Assembly (NCBI GenBank): GCA_001662425.1
Contig: BDDC01000004.1
Coordinates: forward strand, 85,439 to 149,438
Length of the DNA stretch: 64,000 nucleotides
Reading direction: 5' to 3'
Source of the DNA: Chlamydomonas sphaeroides
Taxonomy: Eukaryota; Chlorophyta; Chlorophyceae; Chlamydomonadales; Chlamydomonadaceae
Shown: positions 23,595 to 37,800 of the stretch, in pieces
How the letters are laid out: each line of letters starts with the position of its first letter
Numbering within the stretch: the first letter of the stretch is position 1
Program-made: the position numbers and the translations under genes
The notes under the pieces: model-generated
Databases searched by the model: none
What the model was told of the DNA's origin: nothing
The model's input: the letters and a program-made list of their open reading frames with translations, nothing else

Positions 23595-25775
23595 CATTGC
23601 CAGAGCCAGAGCCAGGGCGACAGCCAGGGCGTGAGCCGCAGCCACAGCCACGGCGGGCATGCCGAGGAGGGCGCGCTGCACCACACCACGGCCTTCTTCC
23701 GCCCGCAGCCGCACCACACGGGTCTGCACGCGCACGCGCACGCCCCCGGCTCGGGCGCCGGCTCGGCCGCTGCGGCGGCCTCCGTGGCGCCCGGCCGGCA
23801 CGTGACGCTGCTGGCTCAGGGCATGGCGCTGCTGCTAGCGGACAACCCCGACTCGGCCTTCCTGTCGCCGCTGCTGCTGGTGCCGCAGCTGCGTGGCGCA
23901 GCCAGCCTGGCCTCGACGCCGCCCGCCGCCGACGCCGCTGCTGGCGCGCCGGCGCAGGGCGCTGCCGCGCCGCTGCAGGCAGTGGTGCCGCCGCTGCTGC
24001 TCTCCCTGGACCTGGGCCGTGTGGACGCGAGCCTGCAGCCGCAGCAGGCCGGCGTGATGTGTGCCGTGCTGGCAGACCTGTCGCCGTCGCCGCAGTCGCC
24101 CGCGCAGGCGCCAATGTCGGCGCCAGCCGCCGCCGCACCTCCGCCGCCGGCAGCTGCGGCGGGGTCGCTGGCGGCGGGCCTGGAGAAGTTACCTGCGGCG
24201 GCGCTGTCGCTGGACCTGCCGTCGCTCACGGCGCTGCTCGGCAGCAACACCTGTAGCGACGACGCCACGGTGCTGACGTGGCGGGGTGTACGGCTGTCGT
24301 ACGACAAGGGCTCGGAGCCGGACTCCGTCGAGGCCGGGTTGACGTGGCGCGACCTGGCGCTCACCAGCGTGGGCTCCCGCCCCGAGCCCAGCGGCGGCCG
24401 GCCGCCGCCGCAGCGGACTAGCTACGACGCCGCAGCGGCCGCCGCCACCGCGGTCGGCGGAATCAAGGTCCAGGCTGCCTCGCTGGCGATCATGCAGGAG
24501 CTGGCGGACGCTGACGAGGCCCACCGGCGCACCGCCGCCGCCAACGCGGCAGCCGCTGCCGCGGCGGCGGCGCAGCTGCGGCACGGTCGGGGGTCGGGCT
24601 CCCGGGTCACATCCGTGGCGGCTGCGCAACCGGGGCAAAGCGACCTTGCAGCGCCGGGCTCTTCCGGACAACGGCCGGGCGCGCTGCGCTCCGGCGGCTG
24701 GCCGCTCCAGGGCGCCGCCGTTGCTTCCGGCATGTCGGGCCTGGGGCTGCCTCGTGGCGGGAGTCAGCAGCACCTGGACAGTGCCGCCCTGGAGGGCGAC
24801 GCGGAATTCTACTCTGTGGCTGGCAGCAGCGGAATGCTGGATCCAGAAGACGAGCTGGCGGATCTGGATGCGGCGCTGGCCGAGCAGGCGGAGCTGGCTG
24901 CAGGCGGCGGCCAAGACGCCGTGCAGGCCGCCGGCAGCGACGCCGACGCCGACGGCGGCGAGTCGGACGGCAGCAGCGCCGGCGGCGGCACCGGCGCACG
25001 GCCGCGCCGTGGCACGGCGCTGCTGGCGGCGCTGTCTTCCGCGGCCAGCCTGCCGCAGCTGGCGGCGCTGCCGGCGGTGCACCTCCCTGCTGGCGAGGAC
25101 ATAGCCGACGGGCCGGCGGCGGCCAGCTACGGCACACCGGGCGCTTCGTCGGCGCCTTCGGCCACGGGCCTGCCGCCGCGGCCGGCCGTGGTACTGCTGT
25201 CGGTGGGGCCGCAGGCTCAGCCGCAGCCCGGGCCGGGGGCTCAGCCGGCGCTGCCGGCGCCGCCGCTGTCTAGCGTGTTCGTGCGGGTTCACGTCCCACG
25301 CGACGAGGGCCACCCCGTGAGCATGCTGCTGCACGCGGACCCCAGCAGCCCGGAAGCCGCCGACGCCGCTAGCTCGGGCCCCACCGCTTACCGCACCACA
25401 GCCAGCCGCACAGAGTCTGCGCCCGCCGCGCGAGCCGGCACCGCAGCCGCGCGAGCCGACGGCGACGCGCGGCGCGAGCCTGCTGGCGGCAGCGCAGACA
25501 GCGGCGTCAGCACCGGCGGGAGCAGCAGCGCCAGCGGCCGCAGCAGCGAAACGGGCGGCGGCCTCTGGCCGTTGGGCGGTGGCGGCGGCGGCGGCGGCGG
25601 TGGCCTGCCGGCCGCCAACTCAGCGGCGGCGGACGCTCCCGGGCAGCCCCACGTGGACGTCGACGTGTGCGGTGTGCACGCCCTGGCGTCAACCACCCAG
25701 TGGCACCGCCTGCTGGACAGCGGCGCAGCCTGCGGCAAGCACTGGCGCTTTGCGGCCGCCGCCAACGCACGCGCG

Positions 25776-25819
<44 letters not shown>

Positions 25820-28800
25820 GGCCGGGCTCAGCAGCAGCAGCCAGGCGCTAGGCCGCGGGGGCCCGTTCGCCGCGGGCGTGCGCGAAGCCGCGGCCGCGGC
25901 AGCAGGCAGCGCAGCCGCCGCGGCGGAGGCAGGCGACACTCAGCCTGGTGGCTCGCCGGCGGCTGCGTCGGTCCGGCGGCACAGGGGCCACGGCCCTGGC
26001 GGCGCCAACGGCGGCCCTGACGGCGCGGACGACGCTTCCGCGCTGCTAGCGCTGCTGCTGTCGCTGCCACTGACGATGAGCCTATCGGTTCAGGACGTGT
26101 CGCTCACGGCGTACGCAGCGCCCGAGCCTGGCGCCGCCGCCGCCAGCCGGGAGGGGCCCTGCGCGCCCGGCGGCTCGCGGGCTCCAGCTGCGGCGGCGCC
26201 GGCCGCACCGTGCTGCGTACAGGTGTCGTTCCTGGTTGGGGCCAGCGTCGAGGCGGCGCCGGGCGGTTGCCTGGACCGCCTGACGCTGGCGCTGCCGGAG
26301 GTGGCTGTCAGCACAGGGGTGCTGCTGCTGGAGCACGACCCGCGGGTCGGCACCCAGCACGGCGTGGGCCAGCCCTGGCGCCTGCTGCTGCTGGAGGGGC
26401 TCTCCTGCGCCTTCGTGCCGCAGCTGCATGCCGCAGCGGCCGTCGTCGTTGGCGGCGGCGGCGGCGGCCAGGCGGCGGCGGCACGGCCGCGGGCCGGGCG
26501 GGCCGCCAGCGTCGTGAGCACCAGCAACGGCTACAGGGACGTACCGTCGGGCACGTCTGAGAGGGCGTCGCCGCCGGCGTCGCCGCTGTACTCCCGCAGC
26601 CTGGATGTGTCGGCGCCGCTGCCCATCGCCGGCACGGCGCCGCTAGGAACCGCCCACCCCAACGGCGCCGGCCGCGCGCTGCTTTCCGCGTTCACCGCCG
26701 CCGCCGCGGTCGCTCCGCCGTCCCCTCGCGCCGCTACCGCCGCCGGGCCCATCGGCCGCCCGCCGCCTGCCGCTGCGCGCGCCGTCAGCGTGCACGCGCT
26801 GCTGGAGGGCTCGCTGCAGCACGCCTCGGCCTATGCGGCGCGGCGCTCACTGCTGGCGCTGCTGGGCCTGCTGGACGCGACGCAGGCCCACTGGCAGCGC
26901 GCGACAGAGCACCCCCGCCGCCAGCAGGAGGCCTCCGACTCGGACACGGACGGCGAAGAGGCCGACCCACAGGCAGCCGCCAGCTACGCCGCCGGGCTGC
27001 TCGAGTCGCAGTCGTACCGCCAGCTGGGCGCACCGTCGGGCATGGCGGCCGTCGCCGCCAGCGCCGCGCTGGAGCTGGCGGGCGCTGGCGGCGGCGCCGG
27101 CGGCGGAGTAGGCCTGGGCCTGGGCTCCGGCGCATGGGGCGATCCCAGCTACGGGCCACTGGGTGCTCTGAGCGGTGGGCTCAGCGCCGGCAGCGAGGAG
27201 GCGGACGGGGCGACTGCCTTTCCAGCTATGATGTACCACTACCAGTACCACTACTTTCACCATCACTTTCCTGCGCCCGGCGGCCGGCCCCGCACGCGGC
27301 GCCACAGCTGGACCACCGCCGCCGCCGCCGCCGGCGCAGCTGCAGCTGGTCCCGGCGGCGGCGGCGGCGCCGGCCTGGCTGCCGGTGGCGGTGGCGAGGC
27401 GGCGGGCGTTGACGGCGGCGGCGAGCGAGCGCCGCAACTGCCGCCGTGGCTGCCGCTGGTCTGCCTGACGCTGCGGGTGGGCAAGGCGGCGGCCGTGCTC
27501 TACACGGATGTGCAGGTGCGTGTTTGGGCCGGGGGGTTGGGAACTGCCAGGGCCGGCGCAGACCACCTGCGGCAGCTGGGCGGCCCGGCCCGCCTGCACC
27601 TTGTCGCGAGCCGCGGGATGAACGCACGGTGACGGTGCTGCGTGTCCCTGCCACTGCCCCCGCCCCCGCCTCAGGGCTATGACCTGCCTCTCTTCGAGGC
27701 GGCCGTCTCACCCATGGAGCTTCAACTGAAGCTCTGCGCGCCGGGCACTGCCGCAGCCGCAGCCGCAGCCACAGCCGCAGCCGCAGTGGCGGCGGCGGCG
27801 GCGGCCGAGGCCGGGCACAGTTCCGCCTCCCGCACAGGCGACGGCAGCGGCAGCGCCTCAGACACCGCGGACGGCGCTCAGCTCCAGCCGGCCGCCGCAG
27901 CTGAGGCCGGCCGGCGCGGCGCCGCTGCCGCTGCCGCCACCGGCGATGGCGTGGGTGCCGCGTCACGCGGGATGCTCGCCGGCGCCTCCATATCGCCTCC
28001 GGCCTACGCCCGGCACCTGCTGCCGCCACCGGCCAACGCCGCCAGCGGCTCCGACGCCAGCCTGCTCGGCGCATTGCACGCCCGGCACCGGCCGCGGCCC
28101 TCGTCGGGACCGTCGGAGCTGTCAGCCCTGGTGGCCGCCGCCGCAGCCGCGGCAGCGCTCGACGACCACGACGACCCGTGGGTCGGCCGGCCCCTGCCGG
28201 TGGCCAGCTTCCACGTCGTACTGGACGCTGCCGTGCTGCTGGATGTGTACAACCTGGAGAAGCTGGGCTGGGAGCCGGTGCTCGAGCCATGGGCGCTGCA
28301 GGTACGGAACGGGAACGGCGGGTGTGCCTGAACGTTGGCATCAGCACAAGCCCGGCGCCTGCATGGGCGTCTGCTGGCCCTTGCCTTGGTGACGTAACTG
28401 CTTACACAATGTTCTGATAAGCTGAGTGGGCTCCTGCGTGTCTCTGTTGGCCCTTTTTTTGGCATGCCTGCCGCCAACAAGCTGTGCCGCGCTTCGCGCT
28501 CCCGTGCTCGGCAGGTGCTTTACACCTGGCGCCGGCCGGGCTCGTCCGGCTCGGCCGCCGCCGACGCCCGGCGCCGCGCCGCGCCCGACGGCCCAGCGCC
28601 GCCGCCAGCGCGGCTGGCCTCGCCGCCCGCGCCCGCGGCCGCCCAGGCCGCTCCTCCGCCGCCGCAGCACTCGCTGCAGCTGAGCACTGACACCGTCCTG
28701 GAGGCCACCGTGTCTCCCGGCCTCATCCCGGCGGCCAGGGCCGCTTTGCAGCTGAGTGATGAGCTGCAGGCCGCACTGGCATCGCAGGGCACAGCCGCCA

Positions 28801-31800
28801 CCTCGCCGCCCGCCCCGGCGGCGCCGCCGCCGCGGCGGCCGCCTGCTGCCGTGGGGCCGCGGCTGCAAGGCCCTGATTCGCACCCACCCACGAACGAGCA
28901 CGGCTGGGATCGCTCGTCCCAACACCCGACGTGGTTGCCGGCCGTGGCCGCCCTGCCGCCCAGCACGGGCGCCGGCGCGCTGCCGCGCCTGTGGCTCCAG
29001 AACCGGCTAGGCCAGCCGCTGTGCTTCGTGCCGCTGGAGCAGCGCCCGCACGCGCCCTACCTAGCGGCCGCTGCCGCGGCGGCGGCGGCGCTGTCGCCGG
29101 GAGGCGGCGCCGCTGGCTCGGACATGCAGCGCCAGGTGGCCCCCGGGTCGCTGGCGGTTGTGGAGTCGGTGCCTCTGGCCGAGCGTCAGTTTGCGGGGCG
29201 CCACGTGGCGGCCCGGGGCATGCCCGGCGGCGGCGCGGGGGCCCGCGGCTGGGACGCGCACGACCCAAGCCATGCCCATGGGAGTGGGCACGGCGGCGGC
29301 AGCCAGCACGCCAGCGGCGGCGGTGCTGCCGCCGGCGGTGGCAGCGCCAGCGCCAGCGCCGGCGCCGGCGGCGGCAGCGAAGCCCGGGGCCTCTACTTCC
29401 GGCTGCAAGGCAGCAGCGTCTTCCAGGGCCCCGTGCCGTGCAGCTCTCCGGCCGGCGCGCGCCTCTACTTTCCGCTGCCGCCCGCCTCGGCCGCCGCGCT
29501 GACGTGGCTGGCGCCGCTGTCCCGGCCGCCGCCGCCGCCGCCGCCGCCGGAGCTCCGCGTGGTGGCCGAGGTGCGCCCCTACCAGCTGTGCAGCCGGCGG
29601 CTGGTGCTCCGCTCAAACGTGCGGCTGCGGAACGACAGCGGGCTGTGGCTGGCGCTCGGCGACTGGGCTTCGCTGGAGCAGGCCCCGCCGGACGAGCGGG
29701 CCGGCGGCGCGGCGCCGCCGCACGTGCTGCCGCCGAGCGGCGCCGCCTGGTTGTCCACGGGGCTGCTGCAGCGCAGCCCGGCGGTCCTGGCGCTGCGGAC
29801 CGCGCCGCCGGGCTCCTGCCAGGCGGACGCGCAGGGCGGCGGCGGCGGCGGCGAAGCCAGCGGCCGTGCTTCCGCCACCAGCGTCGACGCTGTTGCGGCC
29901 GCTGCCGGGCCGGCTTGGAGCAACTGGAGCATCCCGCTCGACCTGACGTCAATGCTCGCCGATGCTGCCAACCAGCTGCAGGCTGCGGCCGACGCTGACG
30001 GCGACGCGGGCTCGGGTGGCGGCGGCGGCGCCGCCGCGGTACGCGGCGTGGTCCGCCGGATTGAGTGCTCTGTGCCGCCGGCGCCGTACGTCGCAACAGA
30101 CGCATCGGCGATGGCGGCGGCGGCCTCCGCCGCTGCGCCGCCGCCCAAGTGCCACCTGCTTGTCCACCTGTCGCCCGCCGCGGATGGCACCTCGGAGCAA
30201 CCCGAGTGGGAGCTGGCCGTGCTGGCGCCACTCGTCATCCGGAACATGCTGCCGCTGCCGGCGCGCTTCGCCCTGCAAGCCTACAGTGGCGTTGGCGGCG
30301 GCGCATTCGCGGCCGTCGCCGCCACTGCCACCGCGGTGCCGGCGCCTGAGCTGCGCGAATCGCTGCCGCCGCTGTCGGCGGTGTCGCTCCATGCCTTTCC
30401 GCCACACCGGCTGGTGGCTATCGCCTGCCGGCCCGTCGGCTACGCCTGGAGCGCGCCGCTCAGCGTGTACGGCGGCGCCGCAGCTGCGTACGACGGCGAC
30501 GGCGCCGCTGAGGGCTTTGAGCCGCTGCACCCTGGCCTGGAGGCTGGCGGCGGCGGCGGAGCCGACGGCGGCGCCATCGCGCCGCTATGTGAGGCGGCGG
30601 TGCCGGTGGCGGCGACGCTGCCCGGTCTGCAGGAGTTGCTGGTGGTGGTGCGCACGTGGCGACACCGTCCCACGGGTCAGCTGACGCTGGAGCTGAGCTG
30701 CCCGGTGTGGCTCTACAACTGCCTGGGCCGGCCGCTGCTGCTGCGCCCCTCGCAGCGCCTGGTCTGCAGCGACCGGGCGGGCCCTCTGGCGGCAGCGGTG
30801 CAGGCAGCGGAGTCCCGCCGCTCCATTACCGGCCTCGCAGCGCCCAACGCTGCGCCGTCGGCGGCGACCGTGACGGCTGTCGATGGCGACGGCGCCGCCG
30901 GGGCCTGGGTGCCTGCCTGCCTGTCGGAGGCGGGGCGAACGACGCGGGCAGCGGCGGCAGGGCCGTGTAGCTCCCACCTTGCGGCGCTGCAGGCGGCGCG
31001 AGGGCTGCTACGCGCCGCCACCGGCCGCCCACCCGGCGGCGACGGCGCCGGCGGCGGCGGCCTTGAGGGCCGCAGCAGCAGCGGCGGCTGCGCAGCGCCC
31101 GCCACCGCCACCGCCGCCTCCAGCAGCAGCGCCCGCTCCTTTCGCTCCGTGGGGGCCGCCACCAATGGCTCCTCGGCGCGCAGCGGCGGCTCGGGCCAAG
31201 CCGCCGCCCTGGGCGGTCTGGCCACGGCGTACGGCAGCACGGGCTTCCTGGCCGCGCTGGCGGGCGCCGAGGCGAGCGAGGGAGCTGCGGGAGGTGCCGG
31301 CGGCGGCGGGGCCCGTGGCCTAGGCCACCTGGCTGGCTTGGCGGAGCCAACGGGCCGCGAGGTCGGCGGCGGTCGTGAACAGCGCGGGGGCTTGGCGCGG
31401 CACCCCAGCCTGGAGGCGCTGCAGGCGACGCCGGCGCAGCTGCAGCAGCAGCTGCGGCGCCAGCGGCGCGGCGCGGCGCCGGCGGCTGTACCGGAAAGCT
31501 CCACGCCTGGGAAGCGCCGGCCGGACACTGCCGCCGCGGCTGCGCAAGCGTCGCAGTCGGCCGCGTGCCCCTCGCTGCCCTCGCCGCCTAGTGCGCCCAT
31601 CGCCGCCAGCCTGGCCTCATCGGCCGAGCACGTCGGTGACTCGCCCTTCGGCGCCGACGCCGGCACCCGGGCAAGAGCAGCAGCCGACGCCGGCGCCTGC
31701 TCGTCGGCCTCCTCGCTGCAGCCTTGTCTGTACGGAGACATGCCCGTCGGCTCCGGTCAGCTGCAGCTGAGCCTCTGGCCCTCTGGCGGCGGCCGCTCGC

Positions 31801-34800
31801 CCTCCGGCCCCTCCTCCTCGTCAGCCCCGGCCAACGCCTCCTTCTGGACCTCCCCCTTGTGGCCCGACCTCGACGGCTCGCCGCTGCACGTCACGCTGCC
31901 CTGCCCGCTGCCCGAGGCCGAAGGCGGCGCCGGTGCCGCCGCCGCCGCCACCGGGCCGCCAGGCGCGAGCATCGGCGGCGCCTACGCCGCCCCCGCTACG
32001 CCCGGCTCCTCTGCCGGCGCCGCTGACAAGTCAAGCAGCGGCCGCTCAGCCTACCACGTAGTCCTGCGCCTGGTGCGCGTGACGGCCCCGGATACGCCGC
32101 CGGGCCTGCAGGCGATGTCGGCAGGGCCTGGGGCCGGGTCAGCAGCCCCCTGGCCGTGGGCCGGCGCGGCGGGCGTGGCGTCTCTGGGTCGGGTTCGGTC
32201 CGTGGCTCTGCAGGCGCTGCCTCGCTACCTTGTGCACAACGGCCTCGACAAGGCGGTGCAGATGAGGCAGCAGGGTGAGGCAGCAGGGGGCCGCAAGGGT
32301 CCAGCAGCAGGGCCGCGCGGTCGTGGTGGGCTTGGCGGCAACCCCCTCGCCCCCTACGCCGGAATGCTCCTGCTCCCTGTGTGCCCAGCAATGCTCCTCG
32401 CGCCGCCTGCCTGCGCCGCCCCCCGCAGGCACCTCCTGGGCCGCGGCGCTGGGCCCCGGCGAGCGGCGGCCCGTGCTGTGGGCCGACGTGGGGCTGCCGC
32501 TGCGGCTGCAGATGCGTATTCAGGACCCGGGCTGGTCCTGGTCGGGCGGTGTGCCGCTAGACGCGGTGGACCCCGGCGACCTGTTCGTCAAGGTGGGGCA
32601 GCAGGGCAGGGCAGGGCAGGGTAGGGGCGGCGAAGACAGCAGTGTTGCTGATTGCCGCGGCGGCGTGGGGCACTGGGGATCACGGTGTACGCGCGCCGTG
32701 ACGCCGGCGCATCCCTGCCGCTCCCTTGTCTCCCCCGTCCCTCCGCCGCAGCTGCGGCACCGCAACCGGGCCGAGACGCAGCTGGTGCGCCTGGACGTCA
32801 GCCTGGGCAGCGCCGGCACGCTGCTGCTGGCGCTCAGCGCGCACCACACCGACTTCGCGCCCTATAGGTGCGGGTCATGGGGCCTGGGGGGCTGCTGCAA
32901 GTGCCAAGGCCGATGTTGGCGCGGGCGGTCGCTCGGGGCTCTTTCTGGCGGCGAACGCTCTGGTGAGGGGGCGCCATGGCGGCCATGCTCGCAGGATCGA
33001 CAACTGCTCTGGCGAGGTGCTTCACGTGCAGCAGGTGTGCAGTGGGTGTCCCGCACACGCGTCAGATGTGTTCACACAGGCAGAGCTCCCTGCCGGTTCA
33101 CTGCTACTGCGGCACTATTGCCCATGGGAGTCTGCGGCGAATGAGATGCTTCGCGTTCTCGGGGTGGATGCACAGGACCGGACTCGGCGAGATTACGACA
33201 CGGCACGGCGGCTCCGGCATGCACCTGCCGCTCAGCTCGACCCCTGTGCCCCGAGCCCCGTGCCACCGCGGGGACCCGGGCTTTCCCTCCCCCACCCTTG
33301 CCCTTCGTCGACCACCCGCTGCACCGCCCCAGGTTGGCTGCGTGGATGCCGAGGACGTGATCCGGCCCTACGCCTGCCTGCCGTACACCTGGGACGAGCC
33401 CACGGCGCCGCAGCGGGTGCTGCTATCTCTGCCCGGGCGCAGGGCTCTGGGCACCGTGGAGCTGGAGAAGGTGGGAGGCAGGCAGGGGCAGGGGAAAGGG
33501 GAAAGCGGGCAAAGAGACGGAAACGGGGATGCAGCAGCTAGGACGAAGGCGCCTCGGCCAGCGACCCAGCGGTGTAGTGCCTCATCCGTCCTGTCCAACG
33601 CTCCCCGGCGCTCGGCCCCTTGCGCCTCCGCAGGTCGGCTTCAGCAAGGCCGTGTCCGTGGTGGCCTCCCACACGGGCGGCCACGGCAGGAAGCAGCTCC
33701 GCGTCACGGTCACCGCCGACGGCCCCACGCGCGTGCTCACCGTGACCGACACAGCCGTGCACGGCGACCTGCCGCCGCCGCCGCCGTCCTCCTCCCTGCG
33801 TGGAGCGCCGCTGCAGCGCAAGGTGTCTCCGCCTAAGCGACCCGACGCGCAAGGGCCGGCCCGCCGCCGCAGCCACTCACGAGGCGGCGCGCCGCTAGCG
33901 GGGGCGCTCGGGTCAGCGGCGGCGGGCGCGGCTGACGGCGACGACTGGCAGCTCGAAGTGTCGGCGTCGGTGGCCGGCGTCGCCATCAGCCTGGTGTCGG
34001 AGCGGGCCGAGGTGCTGTACGGCAAGCTGCAGGGGATGTACGGCACGCTGCTGGTGGGCCCGGCCAAGGTGGCGGCCACGGCTGCCGTACAGCACGTGCG
34101 GTGGGACAACTGCCTGCGCGGCGCGATGTTCCCCATCATGGTCTACAGCCCCGTGGGTCGGACGCTCTTCAACACTGCCGTGCTGCTGCCTGTGACGCCG
34201 CTGCCGGCCACCGGAGGCAGGAGCAGCGCCGCCGCTGCCCGCGCCACCTCCGCCATCGACTCGGCGATCGTGCCGTACGGCGGAGGTCCCACGACGGCGG
34301 CACCAGTCCCATCGTCGGGCGCGGCCGCGGGCGTGCCGCCGCCGCCGCCAGCCCTGTCGGGCCGCCTGGTGGTGTGGCGGCGGCGCCCCGGCGGCGTGAT
34401 CTGCGTGCAGCATGCGAGCCTGGCGGCGGCGCCGCTGGTGGTCAGTGTGGAGGAGACGCACCTGCGGGAGCTCCTGGGGCTGGCGTCCAGGCTGGCGGCG
34501 GCGGCGACGGCGGTGGCGGCGGCCGACGCTGATGATGCCGCCGGCGAGGAAGGCCACGGCGAGCAGACATCGACGGCCTCCCACGAGCCCGACCTCGCCC
34601 TGCTGCGCCCCGCCTCCCCCACGAGGGGCCGGCGGGCCGGCAGCGCCGCTAGCGGTGGCGGAGCCGCCGCCGGCAACAGCAGCAGCGCCTCGGCCGCGGC
34701 GGCCAACACCGTCGGCGGCGGCCCTCCGTCCGTCGCGGCCTCAGCCGTGTGCATGGGCGCGTCGGGCCGCGGGCAGTGCGCTGCGGCGGCTGCCTCGTTC

Positions 34801-37800
34801 CGCCGCTCGCCAGCGCGCAGCGCCGCCGGTGGCGCCGACGGCCCACGCCCTGAGAGCGCCCGCCGGGGGCCTGCCGCCCTGCAGCAGCAGCAGCAGGCGG
34901 CCGCCGGCGCCTCGCAGCCCTTTGACGGCGAGCCCGCTCTTCGCGGCGGCTCCGCGGGGCCGACGGCGGCCACTCACGCGCCCACCCACAGCCCCCGGCT
35001 GTACATCGAGGATCTGCAGATTGGCGAGATCCGGATCTCGGCTTCCTTTGCGCCCAAGCCGTACGGCGTCGGATCCGGGTCCGGCTCCGCAGCGTCGATG
35101 CACGACCCCGACGCGGCGGCCACCCACGGCGACGCCGCCGGCCTTGCCCAGGCTGCTGGCGGCGGTGGCGGTGGCGGCGGCGGCGGCCTCGTAGACAGCG
35201 CGGTCCGCCTGGTGGTGTCGCTGGCGCACCTGGAGGGCGCGTGGCTGGCCCTGCGGCCGCTGCGCATGCGGCACACGCTGCTGCGGAGGGAGGCGCTGCA
35301 GCAGGTGCGGGTGTGGTGGCCCCAGGGGTCGAGCCAGGGTGCGGCTCTTGGGGAGTGGGGTAGCGCGCTGACATGCGATGATGGCCGCAGTCAAAGGGCA
35401 GCTGCGCGGCCCCGTGTGCTCAATCCTGACGCGGTCCCTCTGCTCTTGGCGTGGGGAGTCACCTGCCCGCGACATCCGCGCGCTCCCGCCTTCGGCCCTG
35501 CGTGTCAAACCCTTGATGACCCCCTCCCTCCCTCCCTCACCCCAACCAGAACCTGCTGCGCCACTACATGTCGGCCTGCTTGCGCGAGCTGGTGGCGCTG
35601 CTGGGGTCGCTGGACATCTTCGGAGACGTGGTACGGCTGGCGGCGGCGCTGCGGCTGGGCGTGTGGCACCTGCTGGCGATGCCGGCTGAGGGAGCGCTGC
35701 GGGGCGACATGAGGCAGTTTGCGGCGGGCCTGGCGGGCGGCGTGGGCAGCATGGTCCGCTCCGTCACCTTCGCCGCCAGCAACAGTGTGGTCAAGGCCAG
35801 CCGCAGGGCGCGCACCGCGCTGGCGGCGCTGGCGCCGGAGCCGCTGCTGCAGCCGCCGGCGGCCGCCGAGCCGGGCGCGGGCGGCGGCGGCGAGGAGGCG
35901 GCGGGTCGCGAGGGCGGCGCCGCGGGGCCTGGCGCGGCGGGCCGTGGCGGCGGCGCGGAGCGGGCGGGAGATGGCGGTGGCGGCGGCGGCGGTGGGCTGT
36001 CATCAGTTTTGGCGGTCTATGGCGGCCGCGGCGTTGGGGCTGGTGGCGCCGCTGGCGGCGATGGCCGCGCGGTGGGCGGTCGGCACCACGGCCACAAGGA
36101 CCTGCTGCTGGTGAGGGGCCGCGGCAGAAGAGGGGCGCGGGCGATGGAAGCGGACGTCGGCGCACAGGGGGCTGCCGTCCGTCCTGCTGCACCGCCTCCA
36201 GCACACAACCTGCGGCATGGCAGGGGCCCACAAAGCCCGCACGCTACCTGCCGCCCGCCCTCCCCGCCCCGCCCTGACCCACTGCTGACGCCTCCTGCCC
36301 TGCCGTCCCGTCCTCCCCGCCCCGCCCCGCCCCCAGTCCCTGGGCGAGGGCTACGCGGCCATCCTACAGCGGGTGGCCTCGGCAGCCAGCCGCCTCAGCC
36401 CGGGCGGCACCGCGCGGGAGCTGGCCATGGGGGCCCTGGGAGCCGTGGTGCGTCGCAGGAGGCAGCAAGAGGGCAGGCCGAGGGGAGGCCGTGCCGCTCG
36501 TGTACCCACGCGCAGCCGCCCGCACGGCCCTGGCGTTGTGGTCTCCGTCGCTGCGAACCCGCTGCACCCCGGCCCGTGTCCTCACCTCCGACCCCCTCGC
36601 CTCCCCCTCCCAGGCCCTGCCCACTATGGCCGTGCTGCAGCTGGTGGAGGTGGCGGCCACGCAGCTCCGCGCCGCCGTGGCGCCACCGCCCCCTGGCGGC
36701 GCCGCCGGCGCGTTCGGCCGCTCCGGCGGCGGCGGCGGCGCCGGCGTGCGGCCGCGCGTGCCGCGCTTCGTGGACCCGGGCTCACCGCTGCAGCGCTACT
36801 GCTGGCTGGAGAGCCTGTGCCGGCTGCTGCAGCGGGACGTGCGCGGGGGCGCCTTCGCCGGCGAGGCCTACGTGGGCGGCGTGCAGGTGGGGCCGCGGGG
36901 GGCGGGTCTGTGGGAGGTGGACGGCACCTCCGGCCGGGGCTTGGCCCCAACGCGGCCCCCACATCCTATCCTGCCATGCGCCCCCGGGGGCCCACGGCTC
37001 CCATCTTCCCTGCTCCCGTCCCGCTCCCGACCCGCCCACCCGCACCGCCTCCAGATCTCGGACGGCTCCTTTGCCGTCGTCACGCGCCGCCACCTGCTGG
37101 TGGTCACGCCCCGCCAGCCGCCGCCCGCCTCGGCGCCGCCCCACTCGCTGCCCGCGGTGCCTCACCCGTGCGACCTGGGGCTCAGCCTGGCGGTGCCGCT
37201 GGAGGGGCTGGTGCTGGCCAGCTGCAGCAGGAGGCCGGGGCCGGGGCAGGGGCCGGCGGCGGTGGTGTCGGTGGCACACGTGCAGGTGCGGGCCGGGCTG
37301 GTGGGGGCCGGGCTGGGCTGGGCTGGGCTGGGCTGGGCTAGGCTGGGCTGGGCGGGGCTGGTGGGGGCTGGGCGGGGCGATTGTTGTGCCTGTTCCAAGA
37401 GCCGAACGAAACGAGCGTTGGGGCGGGATGGGACGGGGTTGAGCGGGGCAGGGCGGCCTATGTGGCTGTGGCAGCGGTGGGGCCGCAGCGTGCTCGGGGC
37501 TACACCACGGGCTTTGGCCTGCTGCTGCGGAGCTGATGCACGTCCTCCGGCGGCGTCTGCCCTGCGCCTCAGGTCACTGCCGCTCCCGCGGCCGGGCTGG
37601 CCTCCCATGCGGCCACACGGCACGTGACGCAGCTGGTGCCGCAGCAGCCGCTGCTGCCCGGGCCCGCGAGGGTGCCGCCTGGGGAGGGCGCGGAGCGGCG
37701 CGGCCCCGTTGGCAGCGGCACCCCGTCCCCAGCCGACACGCCCAGGGCGAGCGCCGAGGCGCTTGGCGGCTGGGGCTCGGCGCTGGGCTCGGGCCCCGCC

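Noticed and set aside
22766..24364. Several long antisense frames over VPS13 exon 9
   Set aside because: They arise from GC-rich codon bias and the repeats; none contains a domain or consistent splice sites.
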